Positions 1 to 9,548 of a stretch of 64,000 nt of DNA are shown piece after piece. The notes under the pieces were generated by a model. That model worked only from the letters and a program-made list of their open reading frames with translations. It did no database searches and had not been told where the DNA came from. Position 1 is the first letter of the stretch. The number at the start of each line of letters is the position of its first letter. Location: the NCBI RefSeq assembly GCF_000430805.1, contig NZ_AUMS01000007.1, positions 186,001 through 250,000 on the forward strand. The letters run 5' to 3'. The translations under genes were made by a program, and so were the position numbers. The stretch is from Chitinilyticum aquatile DSM 21506 (GTDB taxonomy: Bacteria > Pseudomonadota > Gammaproteobacteria > Burkholderiales > Chitinibacteraceae).

Positions 1-60
1 GATCATGACGCGACTTCGCGTGCAGCCCCGCTGCGGCAGGGCCGCGACAGCCCGTCCGGT

Positions 61-414
61 TCAGGCGGCTTTCTCGCCGCCGAATTCTTCAAAGGCCAGC
101 AGTGCTTCGGCCGCCGTCATCAGGCTGGGGCCGCCGCCCATGTAGACCGCCACTTGCAGCATTTCCAGAAACTCGGCACGGCTGACCCCCAGCTTCACGC
201 AGGCCTTGGCATGAAAACCGAGGCAGCCGTTGCAACGGGCCGAGATGGCAATCGCCATCGCCATGAGCTCCTTGTTCTTTTTCGACAGCGCGCCGTCCGC
301 ATGCGTCGCCAGCGCGGTAGCCTGGAAGCCGTTGTAGGTGTCCGGAATCTCTTTGGCAAACTCGCGCAGCTTGGATGAAATGTCCGCCACCAGCGGCTTG
401 AATTCGGTTGTCAT
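61..414 (-). CDS. carboxymuconolactone decarboxylase/AhpD-like alkylhydroperoxidase family protein
   Basis: A 117-residue, single-domain protein of the AhpD/CMD family. These are small all-helical proteins with a CxxC redox pair that reduce peroxides or act as thiol oxidoreductases. The motif is visible as SARCNGCLGFH (about residues 58-68), with the conserved His three residues after the second Cys. The start used is the ATG preceded by GGAG seven bases upstream (GGAGCAAGAGC-ATG). An upstream in-frame ATG at 492 lacks such a site and would add 26 unconserved residues. It follows dcd on the same strand, but a good terminator lies between them, so it is probably its own unit. The physiological substrate cannot be read from the sequence. 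Confidence 0.88.
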   Translation of the reverse strand: MTTEFKPLVADISSKLREFAKEIPDTYNGFQATALATHADGALSKKNKELMAMAIAISARCNGCLGFHAKACVKLGVSRAEFLEMLQVAVYMGGGPSLMTAAEALLAFEEFGGEKAA

Positions 415-470
415 GCTCTTGCTCCATTCTGGGCGGGGTGCTGGAACACACCCTGCGATCGCCTTTTCCA

Positions 471-489
471 CGGCAAAGCCGGAAAAATG
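471..489 (-). promoter_or_regulatory. conserved 19-mer upstream of the AhpD-like gene
   Basis: CGGCAAAGCCGGAAAAATG (plus strand) lies 57 bases upstream of the AhpD-like start. A copy with 18 of 19 identical bases is at 19276-19294, in the same orientation, about 50 bases upstream of the chalcone-isomerase-like gene. It may be a shared regulatory element; the significance of one pair is modest. Confidence 0.25.
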
Positions 490-532
490 CACAAAAAAAA
501 CACTGCCACGGATTGCGCCGGGCCGGCCAATG

Positions 533-553
533 AAAAAGGCCGGTTACCCGGCC
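533..553 (-). terminator. Rho-independent terminator behind dcd
   Basis: Read on the minus strand: GGCCGG-GTAA-CCGGCC followed by TTTTTC, a six-pair GC stem with tetraloop and U-run, about 70 bases after the dcd stop. A further nine-pair inverted repeat (518-526 with 548-556) overlaps it. Confidence 0.75.
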
Positions 554-620
554 CGGCCATTTCCCGCCTGCGGCAGAAACGGCATGGGTGGCAGGCTGTT
601 TTGCCTGCCGCTTAACGTTG

Positions 621-1196
621 TCAGGTTTTCGGCAGCGTCACACCAACCTGGCCCTGGTACTTGCCGCCACGATCGCGGTAGCTGGTTTCGCAGACGTCAT
701 CTTCATCAGCCTCGAAGAACAGCACCTGCGCCACGCCTTCGTTGGCGTAGATCTTGGCCGGCAGCGGCGTGGTGTTGGAAAATTCCAGCGTCACATAGCC
801 TTCCCACTCCGGCTCGAAGGGGGTCACGTTCACGATGATGCCGCAGCGCGCGTAGGTGGATTTGCCCAGGCACACGGTGAGCGCATTGCGCGGAATGCGG
901 AAATATTCGACGGTGCGCGCTAAGGCGAAGGAATTCGGCGGGATGATGCAGTAGCCCTTGCCGGAGACATTCACAAAGCTGTTCTCGTCGAAATTCTTCG
1001 GGTCGACAATGGTGGAGTTCAGGTTGGTGAACACCTTGAACTCGTCCGCGCAGCGGATGTCGTAACCGTAGCTGGACGTACCGTAGGAAACGATGCGCTC
1101 GCCGTTGACTTCCTTGACCTGGCCGGGAATGAAGGGCTCGATCATGCCGTGATCGATGGCCATGCGGCGGATCCATTTATCGGACTTGATGCTCAT
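621..1196 (-). CDS. dcd: dCTP deaminase
   Basis: Converts dCTP to dUTP plus ammonia, feeding dTMP synthesis. The 191-residue protein starts [13 protein letters not shown] and has the family's [14 protein letters not shown] segment with the catalytic Glu, and the nucleotide-binding stretch around [18 protein letters not shown]. Length matches the homotrimeric Dcd family (about 190). The chosen ATG gives the conserved N-terminus; the frame is open for a further 34 codons upstream, but these show no conserved sequence. Divergent from bcp, with about 140 bases between the starts. A terminator follows at 533-553. Confidence 0.96.
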   Translation of the reverse strand: MSIKSDKWIRRMAIDHGMIEPFIPGQVKEVNGERIVSYGTSSYGYDIRCADEFKVFTNLNSTIVDPKNFDENSFVNVSGKGYCIIPPNSFALARTVEYFRIPRNALTVCLGKSTYARCGIIVNVTPFEPEWEGYVTLEFSNTTPLPAKIYANEGVAQVLFFEADEDDVCETSYRDRGGKYQGQVGVTLPKT

Positions 1197-1337
1197 GCTG
1201 TCACATCCCTGAAAAACTGTTGATCGAAATTTCCCGTATTGTAACCACCTGACGCCCTCCCCGCACTTGCCGCAAAGAAGACAATTGCCGACAATCAAAT
1301 GAGGGTGCGAGCGACACCCGCCAACAAAGGAGAATCC

Positions 1338-1796
1338 ATGACGCAGGAAACCTGTCCGGCCATCACGCTGCCCACCACCAGCGCGGGCACCTTCGACCCG
1401 TCACAGCTGCGGGGCCGGCATTTTGTGTTGTATTTTTACCCCAAGGACAGCACGCCGGGCTGCACGACCGAGGGCGGCGACTTCCGCGACCGCCATGCCG
1501 CGTTCCTGGCAGCAGACTGCGAGGTCTTCGGCGTATCGCGCGATTCGATCAAGTCGCACGAGAACTTCAAGTGCAAGCAGGAATACCCGTTCGAACTGAT
1601 CAGTGACCCGGAAGAAGCGCTGTGTGAAGCCTTCGGCGTGATGAAGCTGAAAAACATGTACGGCAAGCAGGTGCGCGGCATCGAGCGCAGCACCTTTGTC
1701 ATCGACCGCGAGGGGCGGATCGTCAGGGAGTGGCGTGGCGTGAAGGTCCCCGGCCACGCGGAGGAAGTACTGGCGTTTGTTCAGACGCTGAAATAA
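1338..1796 (+). CDS. bcp: thioredoxin-dependent peroxiredoxin (Bcp/PrxQ)
   Basis: A 152-residue thioredoxin-fold peroxidase that reduces hydrogen and organic peroxides. The signature [19 protein letters not shown] carries the peroxidatic Cys (about residue 40). The usual second Cys five residues later is replaced here (CTTEGG rather than CxxxxC). Other cysteines ([24 protein letters not shown]) could resolve the sulfenate, or the enzyme may work as a 1-Cys type. The start is the ATG after AAAGGAG; an earlier in-frame ATG at 1299 has no ribosome site. Followed directly by a strong terminator, so monocistronic. Confidence 0.94.
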   Translation: MTQETCPAITLPTTSAGTFDPSQLRGRHFVLYFYPKDSTPGCTTEGGDFRDRHAAFLAADCEVFGVSRDSIKSHENFKCKQEYPFELISDPEEALCEAFGVMKLKNMYGKQVRGIERSTFVIDREGRIVREWRGVKVPGHAEEVLAFVQTLK

Positions 1797-1801
1797 ATGA
1801 A

Positions 1802-1823
1802 GGCGACCCCCGGTCGCCTTTTT
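1802..1823 (+). terminator. Rho-independent terminator of bcp
   Basis: GGCGACC-CCC-GGTCGCC followed by TTTTTGTTTG, starting five bases after the bcp stop codon. Confidence 0.9.
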
Positions 1824-1860
1824 GTTTGTCCGCACACATCAAAACAGCAAGGAGATTGTC

Positions 1861-3270
1861 ATGGCAGCCCGCAAACGCAAATCCCCGGTAGAAACCAAGT
1901 TTTTCGTGCTGGACACCAACGTGCTGATGCACGACCCCACCTCGATTTACCGCTTCCAGGAACACGACATCTTCCTGCCGATGATGACGCTGGAAGAACT
2001 CGACAACAACAAGAAAGGCATGAGCGAAGTCTCGCGCAATGCCCGCCAGGCCAGCCGCTTCATGGAAGAGCTGATTGCCGGCAAGGAGCATTCGCTGCAT
2101 GACGGCGTGCCGCTGGAAGAAGCCAGCCGCGGCCAGGCTACCGGCTCGCTCTTCCTGCAGACCGAAGCAATTACCAGTGTGCTGCCCGCGCAATTGCCGA
2201 TGGGCAAGGCCGACAACCAGATTCTCGGCGTGGTGCATCACCTGCAGCAGATGTGGCCCAAGCGCCAGGTGATCCTGGTGTCGAAAGACATCAACATGCG
2301 CATCAAGGCGCGTGCGATGGGGCTGGCGGCGGAAGACTACTTCAACGACAAGGTACTGGAAGACACCGACCTGCTCTACACCGGCATGCGCGAAATCGAC
2401 CAGGCCTTCTGGGAGAAAAACGGCAAGGACCTGCAGAGCTGGCAGGAAGGCGGCCGCAGCTACTGGCGCATCAAGGGTGGCGACGTCCCCGACCTGCACC
2501 CGAACCAGCTGCTGTATCAGGGTGGCGACACCCCGCTGCAGGCCCGCGTGATCAGCGTCGAGGGCAAGACCGCCACCATCGAAAGCCTGAAAGACTACAG
2601 CCACAGCAAGAACGCGATCTGGGGCATCACCGCGCGCAACCGTGAACAGAATTTCGCGCTCAACCTGCTGATGAACCCGGATATCGACTTCGTCTCGCTG
2701 CTGGGCCAGGCCGGCACTGGCAAGACGCTGCTCACACTGGCGGCAGGCCTGTGCCAGACCCTGGAATCGAAAATCTACAGCGAAATCATCATGACCCGCG
2801 TCACCGTGCCGGTGGGCGAGGACATCGGCTTCCTGCCCGGCACCGAGGAAGAAAAGATGCTGCCGTGGATGGGCGCGCTGGAGGACAACCTGGATGTGCT
2901 CAACAAGACCGACAATGAAGCCGGCGACTGGGGCCGCGCCGCCACGCGCGACCTGATCCGCAGTCGCATCAAGGTCAAGTCGCTCAATTTCATGCGCGGG
3001 CGTACCTTCCTCAACAAGTTTCTCATCATCGACGAAGCACAGAACCTGACGCCCAAGCAGATGAAAACGCTGATCACCCGCGCCGGCCCCGGTACCAAGG
3101 TAGTGTGCCTGGGCAACATCAGCCAGATCGATACGCCCTACCTGACGGAAGGATCTTCCGGCCTGACCTTTGTGGTGGACCGCTTCAAGTTCTGGGATCA
3201 CTCCGGGCACATCACGCTGACGCGCGGCGAACGCTCGCGGCTGGCCGACTACGCGGCCGAGGTGCTGTAG
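1861..3270 (+). CDS. PIN domain-PhoH family ATPase
   Basis: A 469-residue two-domain protein of the PhoH2/YlaK type. Residues 10-140 form a PIN ribonuclease domain (FFVLDTNVLMHDP, with acidic residues in EELDNNKKG). Residues 240-460 form a PhoH ATPase/helicase domain with Walker A GQAGTGKTLLT and Walker B FLIIDEAQNLTP. PIN-PhoH proteins are reported as RNA-unwinding ribonucleases. The start is set by AAGGAG before ATGGCAGCC. It stands alone between the bcp terminator and its own terminator. Its specific cellular RNA target is unknown. Confidence 0.93.
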   Translation: MAARKRKSPVETKFFVLDTNVLMHDPTSIYRFQEHDIFLPMMTLEELDNNKKGMSEVSRNARQASRFMEELIAGKEHSLHDGVPLEEASRGQATGSLFLQTEAITSVLPAQLPMGKADNQILGVVHHLQQMWPKRQVILVSKDINMRIKARAMGLAAEDYFNDKVLEDTDLLYTGMREIDQAFWEKNGKDLQSWQEGGRSYWRIKGGDVPDLHPNQLLYQGGDTPLQARVISVEGKTATIESLKDYSHSKNAIWGITARNREQNFALNLLMNPDIDFVSLLGQAGTGKTLLTLAAGLCQTLESKIYSEIIMTRVTVPVGEDIGFLPGTEEEKMLPWMGALEDNLDVLNKTDNEAGDWGRAATRDLIRSRIKVKSLNFMRGRTFLNKFLIIDEAQNLTPKQMKTLITRAGPGTKVVCLGNISQIDTPYLTEGSSGLTFVVDRFKFWDHSGHITLTRGERSRLADYAAEVL

Positions 3271-3276
3271 GACTCA

Positions 3277-3323
3277 GGTATACAGCCACAGCCATTTACG
3301 AGAAACACCTACACAGCAATACC
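3277..3323. repeat. GGTAT...ATACC dispersed hairpin repeat, copy A
   Basis: Starts GGTATACAGCCACAGCCATTTA and ends ACACAGCAATACC, seven bases after the PhoH-family stop. The right arm of the inner stem is degenerate. The ATACC end merges into the terminator that follows. Confidence 0.6.
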
Positions 3324-3354
3324 CGGATATGTACCAGATCCGGGTATTGTTTTT
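3318..3354 (+). terminator. Rho-independent terminator behind the PIN-PhoH gene
   Basis: AATACCCGGAT-nine-base loop-ATCCGGGTATT, an uninterrupted 11-pair stem, then GTTTTTG. Confidence 0.88.
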
Positions 3355-3441
3355 GCACAGATCATGTTCGCTTCACCAGCGCGATCAGCCCCGGACAATA
3401 TAGTTCTCCTGGATGATTGAGCTTTGCACCGGCACTTTCTA

Positions 3442-3456
3442 TAACACACTGTGTTA
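3442..3456. promoter_or_regulatory. 15-bp palindrome upstream of the chemoreceptor gene
   Basis: TAACACA-C-TGTGTTA, a perfect dyad centred 29 bases before the chemoreceptor ATG and overlapping its likely leader. Possible operator. No regulator gene is adjacent. Confidence 0.4.
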
Positions 3457-3477
3457 CACAAACAGAAAGGAAGTGCC

Positions 3478-6474
3478 ATGTTTTTGCGTACACGAAGCAA
3501 ACTGATTTTGATGGGAAGCATCCCGGCACTGGCCCTGCTGTTTTTTGCCGTAACGGCGGTGCAGGAAAAACGCGAACAGCTGACTGAGGTCAGCAGGCTG
3601 GAAAACCTGGTACAGCTGTCGGTCAAAATCGGTGAACTTGGCCACGAGTTGCAAAAAGAACGTGGCCTGAGTGCCGGCTACATCAGCAGCAAGGGCAGCA
3701 GCAATGCCACTGAGCTGCCCCTGCAACGCCAGCAGACGGATCTGAAAGTAGCCAGCCTGCAAGCAGCTCTGGACGGGTTCGATGCCGGAGTGTTTGGCAG
3801 CAAACTGCAGGACGCGCTGGCAACTGCAAAAAAAGACCTGCAGGACATGGCGCGCACCCGTGCCGCGATCACGGCCCAGCAAGTGGCGGCCCCGGAGTCG
3901 GCCGCCTATTACACCCGAACGATCGGTCATCTGTTCGATGTGCCGGCCATGGTATCCACACTGAGCAGTAATGGCGAGATTGCAAGGCTGAGCGCGGCCT
4001 ACTCCGGCTTGCTGCAAGCCAAGGAGCGCGCCGGCCGGGAGCGCGCCATGCTGACTTCGGTCTTCACCCTCAAACAGTTCAGCCCAGCCACGCTGGATGC
4101 CTTCTTGCAAAACCTTTCAGCCCAGCAGGTTTATTTCGATGAGTTCAGACACTACGCCACTGCGGAACAGGAAGCGTTGCTCGCACAGATGGACCGGGGC
4201 AGTGCCACGGATGAAACGCAGCGTTTGCGTCAGCTGGCCATAGCCGGCATCAATCAGCCTGTCATTGATGCTGATCCCGCGGCCTGGTTTCAGGCAGCCA
4301 CAGGCCGTATCGAACAACTGAAAAAAGTGGAAAGCCAGCTCGCAACGGACCTGCTCGGTCGCCAGGAGCAACTGCGCAGCACGGCCGCAACAAGCATGCA
4401 GAACTACCTTGCCATTACTGTCGCCACTCTGCTGCTCACTGTATTACTACTCGTCCTGATTACCCGCAACATCCTGCGCCAGCTTGGTGGCGAGCCTGAT
4501 GACGCCGCGCGCATCACGCACAATATTGCCGCCGGGCGCCTTGACAACCCGATCCAGTTGCGCCGGGGCGACAACAGCAGCCTGCTGGCCTCGATCAAGA
4601 CCATGCAGGAACAATTGCTGGAGCGTCTCAACCGCGACAAAGCATGTGCGGACGAAAACCTGCGCATCCGCATTGCACTCGACAATGTCAGTACCGGTGT
4701 CATGATCGCGGATGTAAACCGCACGATCATTTATGCCAATACGGCAGTCCGGCACATCCTGAAAGACGCGGAGGCCGACATCCGTCGCGTATTGCCCACC
4801 TTCAATGCCGATCAGCTGGTTGGTCAGAACATCGACCAGTTCCATCAGCGCCCGCAAAAGCAGGCAGACCTGCTGGCCAACCTGAAGCAGTCGTACACGG
4901 CCGATCTTGCAGTTGGCGTGCGGCGCATGCAGGTGATTGCCAATCCGGTCATCAACTCCGCCGGCGAGCGGCTGGGCTCGGTGGCCGAATGGCGCGACCG
5001 CACTGCCGAACTGGCGGCAGCCGAGCGCGAAGCCGCTCTGGCGGCAGACAACCTGCGCGTGCGTATTGCGCTCGACAATGTGAGTACCGGAGCGATGATC
5101 GTCGATAACGAGCGCAACATCGTTTATGCCAACAAGGCCGTCTGTCGCATGCTGCAGTACGCGGAAAATGCCATCCGTACACAGATTCCGAGCTTCAACG
5201 CCCATGAGCTGCTCGGAACAAATATCGACAGCTTCCACAAGAACCCGGCGCACCAGGCAAAACTGCTGGCCGAGTTTACCCAGTCCTACACCTCGTCACT
5301 GGTCATCGGCGGCAGAAGCATGACGGTTACCGCCAATCCGGTCATCAACGAACATGGCGAGCGCATGGGGGCCGTGGCCGAATGGGTGGATCGTACGGCC
5401 GAAGTACAGATCGAACGCGAAGTGGAGAACCTGATTCTGGCGGCCGGGGCCGGCAATTTTGACGCGCGCCTCGATCTGGCCGGCAAGGAAGGCTTCTACC
5501 GCACCATTTCGACTGCGCTGAACCAGTTGTCACACACCGTGGCAACCGGCCTGAATGCGGTAGGCGCTGTACTCAAGGCCGTCACCGAGGGTGACCTCAC
5601 CCGCACGGTTGATGGCGAGTATCAAGGCTTGATCGGGGAGTTGCAGGATCATACTAACGGAACCATCAGGCACCTGCGTGAAGTGGTTGCCGAAATCCAG
5701 CAGGCTGCCAGCCAGATCAATGTGGCAGCCAAAGAGATCGCCGCCGGCAATTCGGATCTCTCCAACCGCACCGAAGAGCAAGCCAGCAGTCTTGAAGAAA
5801 CGTCCAGTTCAATGGAAGAACTCAACGGTACGGTCAGGCAGAATGCCAGCAATGCCGAACAGGCAAACCGTCTTGCGCGCAATAGCAACGATATTGCCAG
5901 CAGCAGCGGTCAGATCGTGCAGGGTATCGTCCAGACAATGCAGGGTATTGCCGAAAGCAGTGGCAAGATTGCCGATATCATCAGCGTGATTGACGGCATC
6001 GCGTTTCAGACCAACATCCTGGCGCTCAATGCAGCCGTTGAGGCTGCGCGAGCAGGCGAACAGGGACGCGGCTTTGCCGTTGTCGCCAGTGAAGTCCGCA
6101 ATCTGGCACTGCGCAGTGCCACTGCGGCCAAGGAAATCAAGGATTTGATCAACGAATCGGGCAGCAAGGTTGATGCGGGTGCGAAACAGGTCAACCAGGC
6201 CGGGGAGTCGATGCACAGCCTGGTAAGCAGCTTCGATCAGCTGGCGCGCCTCGTCACGGAAATTGCCAGCGCCTGTCGCGAGCAGAGCATCGGTATCGAG
6301 CAGGTTACCCAGGCAGTAGGTCAAATCGACGAAATCACCCAGCATAATGCAGCACTGGTCGAAGAAGCCGCAGCCGCAGCGGAGAGCCTGCAGGAGCAGG
6401 CCGAACGGCTCGTGGCCTCCGTCGCGATTTTCCGGCTCGATGCACGAGCGGGAACAACACGCCTCTTGAATTGA
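3478..6474 (+). CDS. methyl-accepting chemotaxis protein with NIT sensor and tandem PAS domains
   Basis: A 998-residue transmembrane chemoreceptor. Order: membrane helix 1 (about 9-27); periplasmic nitrate/nitrite-sensing (NIT) type domain with [21 protein letters not shown] near residue 60; helix 2 (about 310-331); HAMP; PAS 1 (about 393-515); PAS 2 (about 524-646); a second HAMP-like region; methyl-accepting signalling domain (about 740-985) with the tip [20 protein letters not shown] near 843. The two PAS domains share long identical stretches ([10 protein letters not shown], IDxFHxxP), so they arose by internal duplication. No C-terminal CheR-binding pentapeptide is present. The start is the ATG after AAAGGAAG. 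NIT domains are associated with nitrate/nitrite sensing; the ligand here is inferred. Confidence 0.95.
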   Translation: MFLRTRSKLILMGSIPALALLFFAVTAVQEKREQLTEVSRLENLVQLSVKIGELGHELQKERGLSAGYISSKGSSNATELPLQRQQTDLKVASLQAALDGFDAGVFGSKLQDALATAKKDLQDMARTRAAITAQQVAAPESAAYYTRTIGHLFDVPAMVSTLSSNGEIARLSAAYSGLLQAKERAGRERAMLTSVFTLKQFSPATLDAFLQNLSAQQVYFDEFRHYATAEQEALLAQMDRGSATDETQRLRQLAIAGINQPVIDADPAAWFQAATGRIEQLKKVESQLATDLLGRQEQLRSTAATSMQNYLAITVATLLLTVLLLVLITRNILRQLGGEPDDAARITHNIAAGRLDNPIQLRRGDNSSLLASIKTMQEQLLERLNRDKACADENLRIRIALDNVSTGVMIADVNRTIIYANTAVRHILKDAEADIRRVLPTFNADQLVGQNIDQFHQRPQKQADLLANLKQSYTADLAVGVRRMQVIANPVINSAGERLGSVAEWRDRTAELAAAEREAALAADNLRVRIALDNVSTGAMIVDNERNIVYANKAVCRMLQYAENAIRTQIPSFNAHELLGTNIDSFHKNPAHQAKLLAEFTQSYTSSLVIGGRSMTVTANPVINEHGERMGAVAEWVDRTAEVQIEREVENLILAAGAGNFDARLDLAGKEGFYRTISTALNQLSHTVATGLNAVGAVLKAVTEGDLTRTVDGEYQGLIGELQDHTNGTIRHLREVVAEIQQAASQINVAAKEIAAGNSDLSNRTEEQASSLEETSSSMEELNGTVRQNASNAEQANRLARNSNDIASSSGQIVQGIVQTMQGIAESSGKIADIISVIDGIAFQTNILALNAAVEAARAGEQGRGFAVVASEVRNLALRSATAAKEIKDLINESGSKVDAGAKQVNQAGESMHSLVSSFDQLARLVTEIASACREQSIGIEQVTQAVGQIDEITQHNAALVEEAAAAAESLQEQAERLVASVAIFRLDARAGTTRLLN

Positions 6475-6487
6475 ACGAGCGGGAAAT

Positions 6488-6515
6488 GGGCTGATACATA
6501 AGCCTGTATCAGCCC
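6488..6515. other. 11-bp stem hairpin behind the chemoreceptor gene
   Basis: GGGCTGATACA-TAAGCC-TGTATCAGCCC, a perfect 11-pair stem with six-base loop starting 14 bases after the stop. No U-run follows, so it may protect the 3' end rather than terminate by itself. Confidence 0.6.
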
Positions 6516-6527
6516 AGAACCGTCAAT

Positions 6528-6553
6528 TTAAAATGGCTACAGTCTTATACCCC
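6528..6553. repeat. dispersed hairpin repeat, half copy E
   Basis: TTTAAAATGGCTACAGTC then TTATACCCC matches the right half of the GGTAT...ATACC repeat. A matching left half is not visible; the hairpin just upstream may have replaced it. Sits between convergent genes. Confidence 0.4.
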
Positions 6554-6656
6554 AAATAAAACTGCCACTCACGCGACCAATTCTTCTTGCCTGCGCCAAC
6601 ACGGCACACATGGCAATACGATCAGGCGAGGCCATAATGTTTCAGCCAGAGGACGT

Positions 6657-7304
6657 TCAGGCTGTCTTCCACCCGGCCACATAAGCCGGAGGCTCCTGGC
6701 GGCAATCATCGGCGGGAACGGGAGCGCCCTGCACGGTGGCCAGTGGCAGCACGCCGGTCCACACCGCAATCTCCAGATCCTTCTCATCGTCCTGCGGCCC
6801 GCCCGTGCGCACCTTGGCGGCCGCCTCGGCCAGCGAAATCCGCAGGACAATGGTTGCACCCAGCTCCTGCGGGCTACCGCGTCGCGCTTCATTTTCGCGC
6901 CCCGGGGCCAGATGGTGCATGAAGGCATCCAGCGCCGCCGACTTGGCCTCCTCGCCCTCTACCTTTTCAAAGACGCCGTAAATCACTGCGGAGCGGTAAT
7001 TCATCGAGTGATTGAACGCCGAGCGCGCCAGCACCAGCCCGTCGAGGTGGCTGACCGCGATGCTGACTTCCGCACCACCAGCCAGCCGTTTCATCAGGCG
7101 GCTGCCATTGGAGCCATGAATATACAGATGCTCGCCTTCGCGCCAGTAGGCCATCGGCAGGCAATGCACCCCGCCCGCCTCGTCGGTAAAGGCGATGTGG
7201 CACAGATAGCCATCATCCAGAATCGCATGCAGCGTGGCACGCTGGTAATCGGCATTGTCTGGGATGCGGCGGATACGGGTACGCGGAGTCGGTGCGCTGC
7301 TCAT
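6657..7304 (-). CDS. pyridoxamine 5'-phosphate oxidase family (FMN-binding) protein
   Basis: A 215-residue split-barrel flavin-binding protein. Visible family features: RRIPDNADY at the N-terminus, the strand YLCHIAFTDEAGGVHCLPMAYWREGEHLYIHGS, then the SHLDGLVLARSAFNHSMNYRSAVIYG block. This is the COG3467-like group rather than true PdxH. Members are flavin or heme binders of unclear reaction. It is divergently paired with a MocR-type regulator, a common arrangement for this family and a hint that the regulator controls it. The second ATG was chosen as start (GGAA about eight bases upstream); an ATG 36 bases upstream is possible. Confidence 0.9.
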   Translation of the reverse strand: MSSAPTPRTRIRRIPDNADYQRATLHAILDDGYLCHIAFTDEAGGVHCLPMAYWREGEHLYIHGSNGSRLMKRLAGGAEVSIAVSHLDGLVLARSAFNHSMNYRSAVIYGVFEKVEGEEAKSAALDAFMHHLAPGRENEARRGSPQELGATIVLRISLAEAAAKVRTGGPQDDEKDLEIAVWTGVLPLATVQGAPVPADDCRQEPPAYVAGWKTA

Positions 7305-7399
7305 GATGATATTCCGGCAAATGGGTGAGGACGTCAGCATAGCCAGCCAGGTGGTTCCAGCATAAGATCCACTAGCCGCAAATATTCAGGAACCACTAC

Positions 7400-8899
7400 A
7401 TGGATTACGCGCTACTGCTCGACCCGCACGGCAATCACTCCAGGCAGCAGCAGCTCTACCTTGGCCTGCGTGCAGCCATTCTGGATGGCCGGCTGGCAGG
7501 GGGCACACGCCTGCCAGCCAGCCGCGAGCTGGCGGGCGAGTTGCGCATCGCGCGCAATGCCGTGGTTTATGCCTACGAACAGCTCGCCAGCGAAGGACTG
7601 GTGCACGCATCCGCACGTGGTACTGTCGTCGCCCCGCTGAACCGCCCGGGGCAGTTGCAGCCCGCCGCTCACACCGCAGCACAGCAGCTGTCGCAACGCG
7701 GTGGTGCCTTCCGCACGCCCTTTGCCGAACCAGAGCCGGCCAGCGCCTTCACCCCCGGCGTACCGGCACTCGGTGACTTCCCGCTGGCCCGCTGGCAAAA
7801 ACGGCTGGCCAGGGCATGGCGCTGCGCCGATGCCGCCACGATTGGCTATGGCCCGGCGGCGGGCGAACCGGCGCTGCGCGAAGCAATCGCCAGCCATCTG
7901 CGCAGCACGCGCGGCGTGCGCTGCGACACCGCGCAACTCTTCATTACCGACGGCACACAGCACGGACTGGATCTGTGTGCACGACTGTTTGCCGATGCCG
8001 GCAACACGGCCTGGATCGAAAATCCCGGCTACCACGGTGCACTGAATGCCTGGCGCACCGCGCAACTGGAGGTACGAGGCATTGCGGTCGACGAGCACGG
8101 CCTCCGCCCGCTGGCCGCCGACTGGCAACAGCACCCGCCCCGGCTGATCTACGTGACGCCCTCGCACCAGTACCCGCTGGGCAGCGTGCTGTCGCTGGAG
8201 CGCCGCCTGCAGCTGATTGCCGACGCCCGCGCGCATGGCACGCTGATCATCGAGGATGACTACGACAGCGAATTCCGCCGCGACGGCCCGCCGCTGCCAG
8301 CCATGCAGGGGCTGGAAGCCGATGCCCCGGTGGTGTATCTGGGCACCTTCAGCAAGACGCTGTTTCCGGCACTGCGCATCGGCTTCATGATTGTGCCCGC
8401 GGCATTGGTGGTTCAGGTCGAGGCCGCGCTGGCGCAATGCCAGCCGCGCGGCCGGCAGATCGAACAGCGCGCGCTGGCCGGATTTATCCGCGACGGCGAA
8501 TTTCTCACCCACCTGCGCCGCATGCGCAAACTCTACAGCGAACGCCGCGATGCCATGCTCGCCGCCATCCACCGCCATTTCGGCGAGCTGGCCGAAGTCT
8601 GTGGCGGCTCGTCCGGCATCCACCTCGCCATTCGCATTCCCGCCAGCATTCCCGATTCGCTCATCAGCCAGCAGGCCCGCGCCGCCGGACTGATCGCCCG
8701 CCCCTTGAGCGCCTACCGCATTGGCAACGAACCGGACAGCGCCAGCAACGGCTTCATTCTCGGCTACGCACAGGTACCGGCTGACGAGATGGACGGACAG
8801 ATCGCCATGCTGGCGCAGCTGGTGCGCCAGCACGCCAGCAGGCTTGGTGATATGCCTCATATACCCAGCGGGGATCGGGCGCCCAACCATTTCAAATAA
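7400..8899 (+). CDS. MocR/PdxR-type transcriptional regulator (GntR HTH fused to aminotransferase fold)
   Basis: A 499-residue protein. Residues 15-85 are a GntR winged helix (LYLGLRAAILDGRLAGGTRLPASRELA...YEQLASEGLV). Residues 130-470 are a type I aminotransferase-like domain. The PLP lysine region is seen in VYLGTFSKTLFPALRIGF, and the substrate/cofactor region in IIEDDYDSEFR. MocR proteins bind PLP and regulate a divergent target, here most likely the FMN-binding protein gene whose start is 95 bases away. The effector is unknown. The C-terminal ten codons may overlap a degenerate dispersed repeat. Confidence 0.93.
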   Translation: MDYALLLDPHGNHSRQQQLYLGLRAAILDGRLAGGTRLPASRELAGELRIARNAVVYAYEQLASEGLVHASARGTVVAPLNRPGQLQPAAHTAAQQLSQRGGAFRTPFAEPEPASAFTPGVPALGDFPLARWQKRLARAWRCADAATIGYGPAAGEPALREAIASHLRSTRGVRCDTAQLFITDGTQHGLDLCARLFADAGNTAWIENPGYHGALNAWRTAQLEVRGIAVDEHGLRPLAADWQQHPPRLIYVTPSHQYPLGSVLSLERRLQLIADARAHGTLIIEDDYDSEFRRDGPPLPAMQGLEADAPVVYLGTFSKTLFPALRIGFMIVPAALVVQVEAALAQCQPRGRQIEQRALAGFIRDGEFLTHLRRMRKLYSERRDAMLAAIHRHFGELAEVCGGSSGIHLAIRIPASIPDSLISQQARAAGLIARPLSAYRIGNEPDSASNGFILGYAQVPADEMDGQIAMLAQLVRQHASRLGDMPHIPSGDRAPNHFK

Positions 8900-8921
8900 A
8901 GGGCCACAGATCAATACCCCA
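8871..8921. repeat. dispersed hairpin repeat, degenerate copy J
   Basis: The right half (AAATAAAGGGCCACAGATC then AATACCCC) fits the repeat. The left half, inside the end of the MocR coding sequence, fits poorly. Tentative. Confidence 0.3.
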
Positions 8922-9042
8922 AAACTCCCGACAATGAAGCACCTGTCAGGCCGCACACCATCCGGATAAAATAGACCGAAGCAGCATGCACACGTCTTCG
9001 CAAGCACTTCCATCAGCCCCGTGCGCACGATTGACAGCCGGC

Positions 9043-9062
9043 GCCAGCCTGCTTAGGCTGGC
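9043..9062. other. 8-bp stem hairpin in the gap before the DUF1801 gene
   Basis: GCCAGCCT-GCTT-AGGCTGGC, perfect stem, 56 bases before the DUF1801 start. No U-run. The rest of this 218-base gap shows only an AT-rich segment near 8967 that could hold a -10 element. Confidence 0.4.
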
Positions 9063-9117
9063 TTGCACGAAACGTGCAGCTATACACCACTCCAACCGAC
9101 AGGCCACCGAGGATTCC

Positions 9118-9474
9118 ATGCCCGCCCGATCAGTCCAGTCCCTGCTTGAAGATCTGCGCCTGATATCCGAAGACAGCTACGCCCTGGTCGAAGCCGTGCG
9201 CGACCTGGTGCGCGCGACGCTGCCGGACATCAGCGAGGAAGTGAAATACGGCGGCATCCTGTTTTCCTCCGGCAGCGTGCAATTCGGCGGCGTGTTCGCC
9301 TACACGCAGCACGTCTCGGTGGAATTCGGTGCGGGCGCCGCGATCAGCGACCCGCACGGCCTGCTCGAAGGCAGCGGCAAGGGGCGCAGGCATATCAAAC
9401 TGCGGACACAGGATGATATCAGGGCGAAAAGGCTGGCCGAATATCTGCCGCTGGCGCTGGCTGCGGCCGGATAA
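9118..9474 (+). CDS. DUF1801 domain protein
   Basis: A 118-residue protein of the DUF1801 (YdhG-like) family. Characteristic pieces: LVEAVRDLVRATLPDISEEVKYGGILF near the middle, and the C-terminal RRHIKLRTQDDI...RLAEYLPLAL. These proteins adopt a small alpha/beta fold and their role is unknown. The start is the ATG following GAGGATTCC; the frame is open for 44 codons upstream but shows no family sequence there. Convergent with rnk. Confidence 0.85.
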   Translation: MPARSVQSLLEDLRLISEDSYALVEAVRDLVRATLPDISEEVKYGGILFSSGSVQFGGVFAYTQHVSVEFGAGAAISDPHGLLEGSGKGRRHIKLRTQDDIRAKRLAEYLPLALAAAG

Positions 9475-9548
9475 GCGACCCGCTCGCGGCTTGCCCCCGG
9501 ATTCGAGCAAAATCACACGTGACTGAGAGCAGCCACGCGGGCTCAGTG

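Noticed and set aside
1-60. ACGCGACTTCGCGT palindrome at the window start as a terminator
   Set aside because: No loop and no U-run; the window edge prevents judging the context.
589-612. GGCAGGC...GCCTGCC hairpin right behind dcd as its terminator
   Set aside because: No U-run in the dcd direction; the hairpin at 533-553 with TTTTT is a better terminator.
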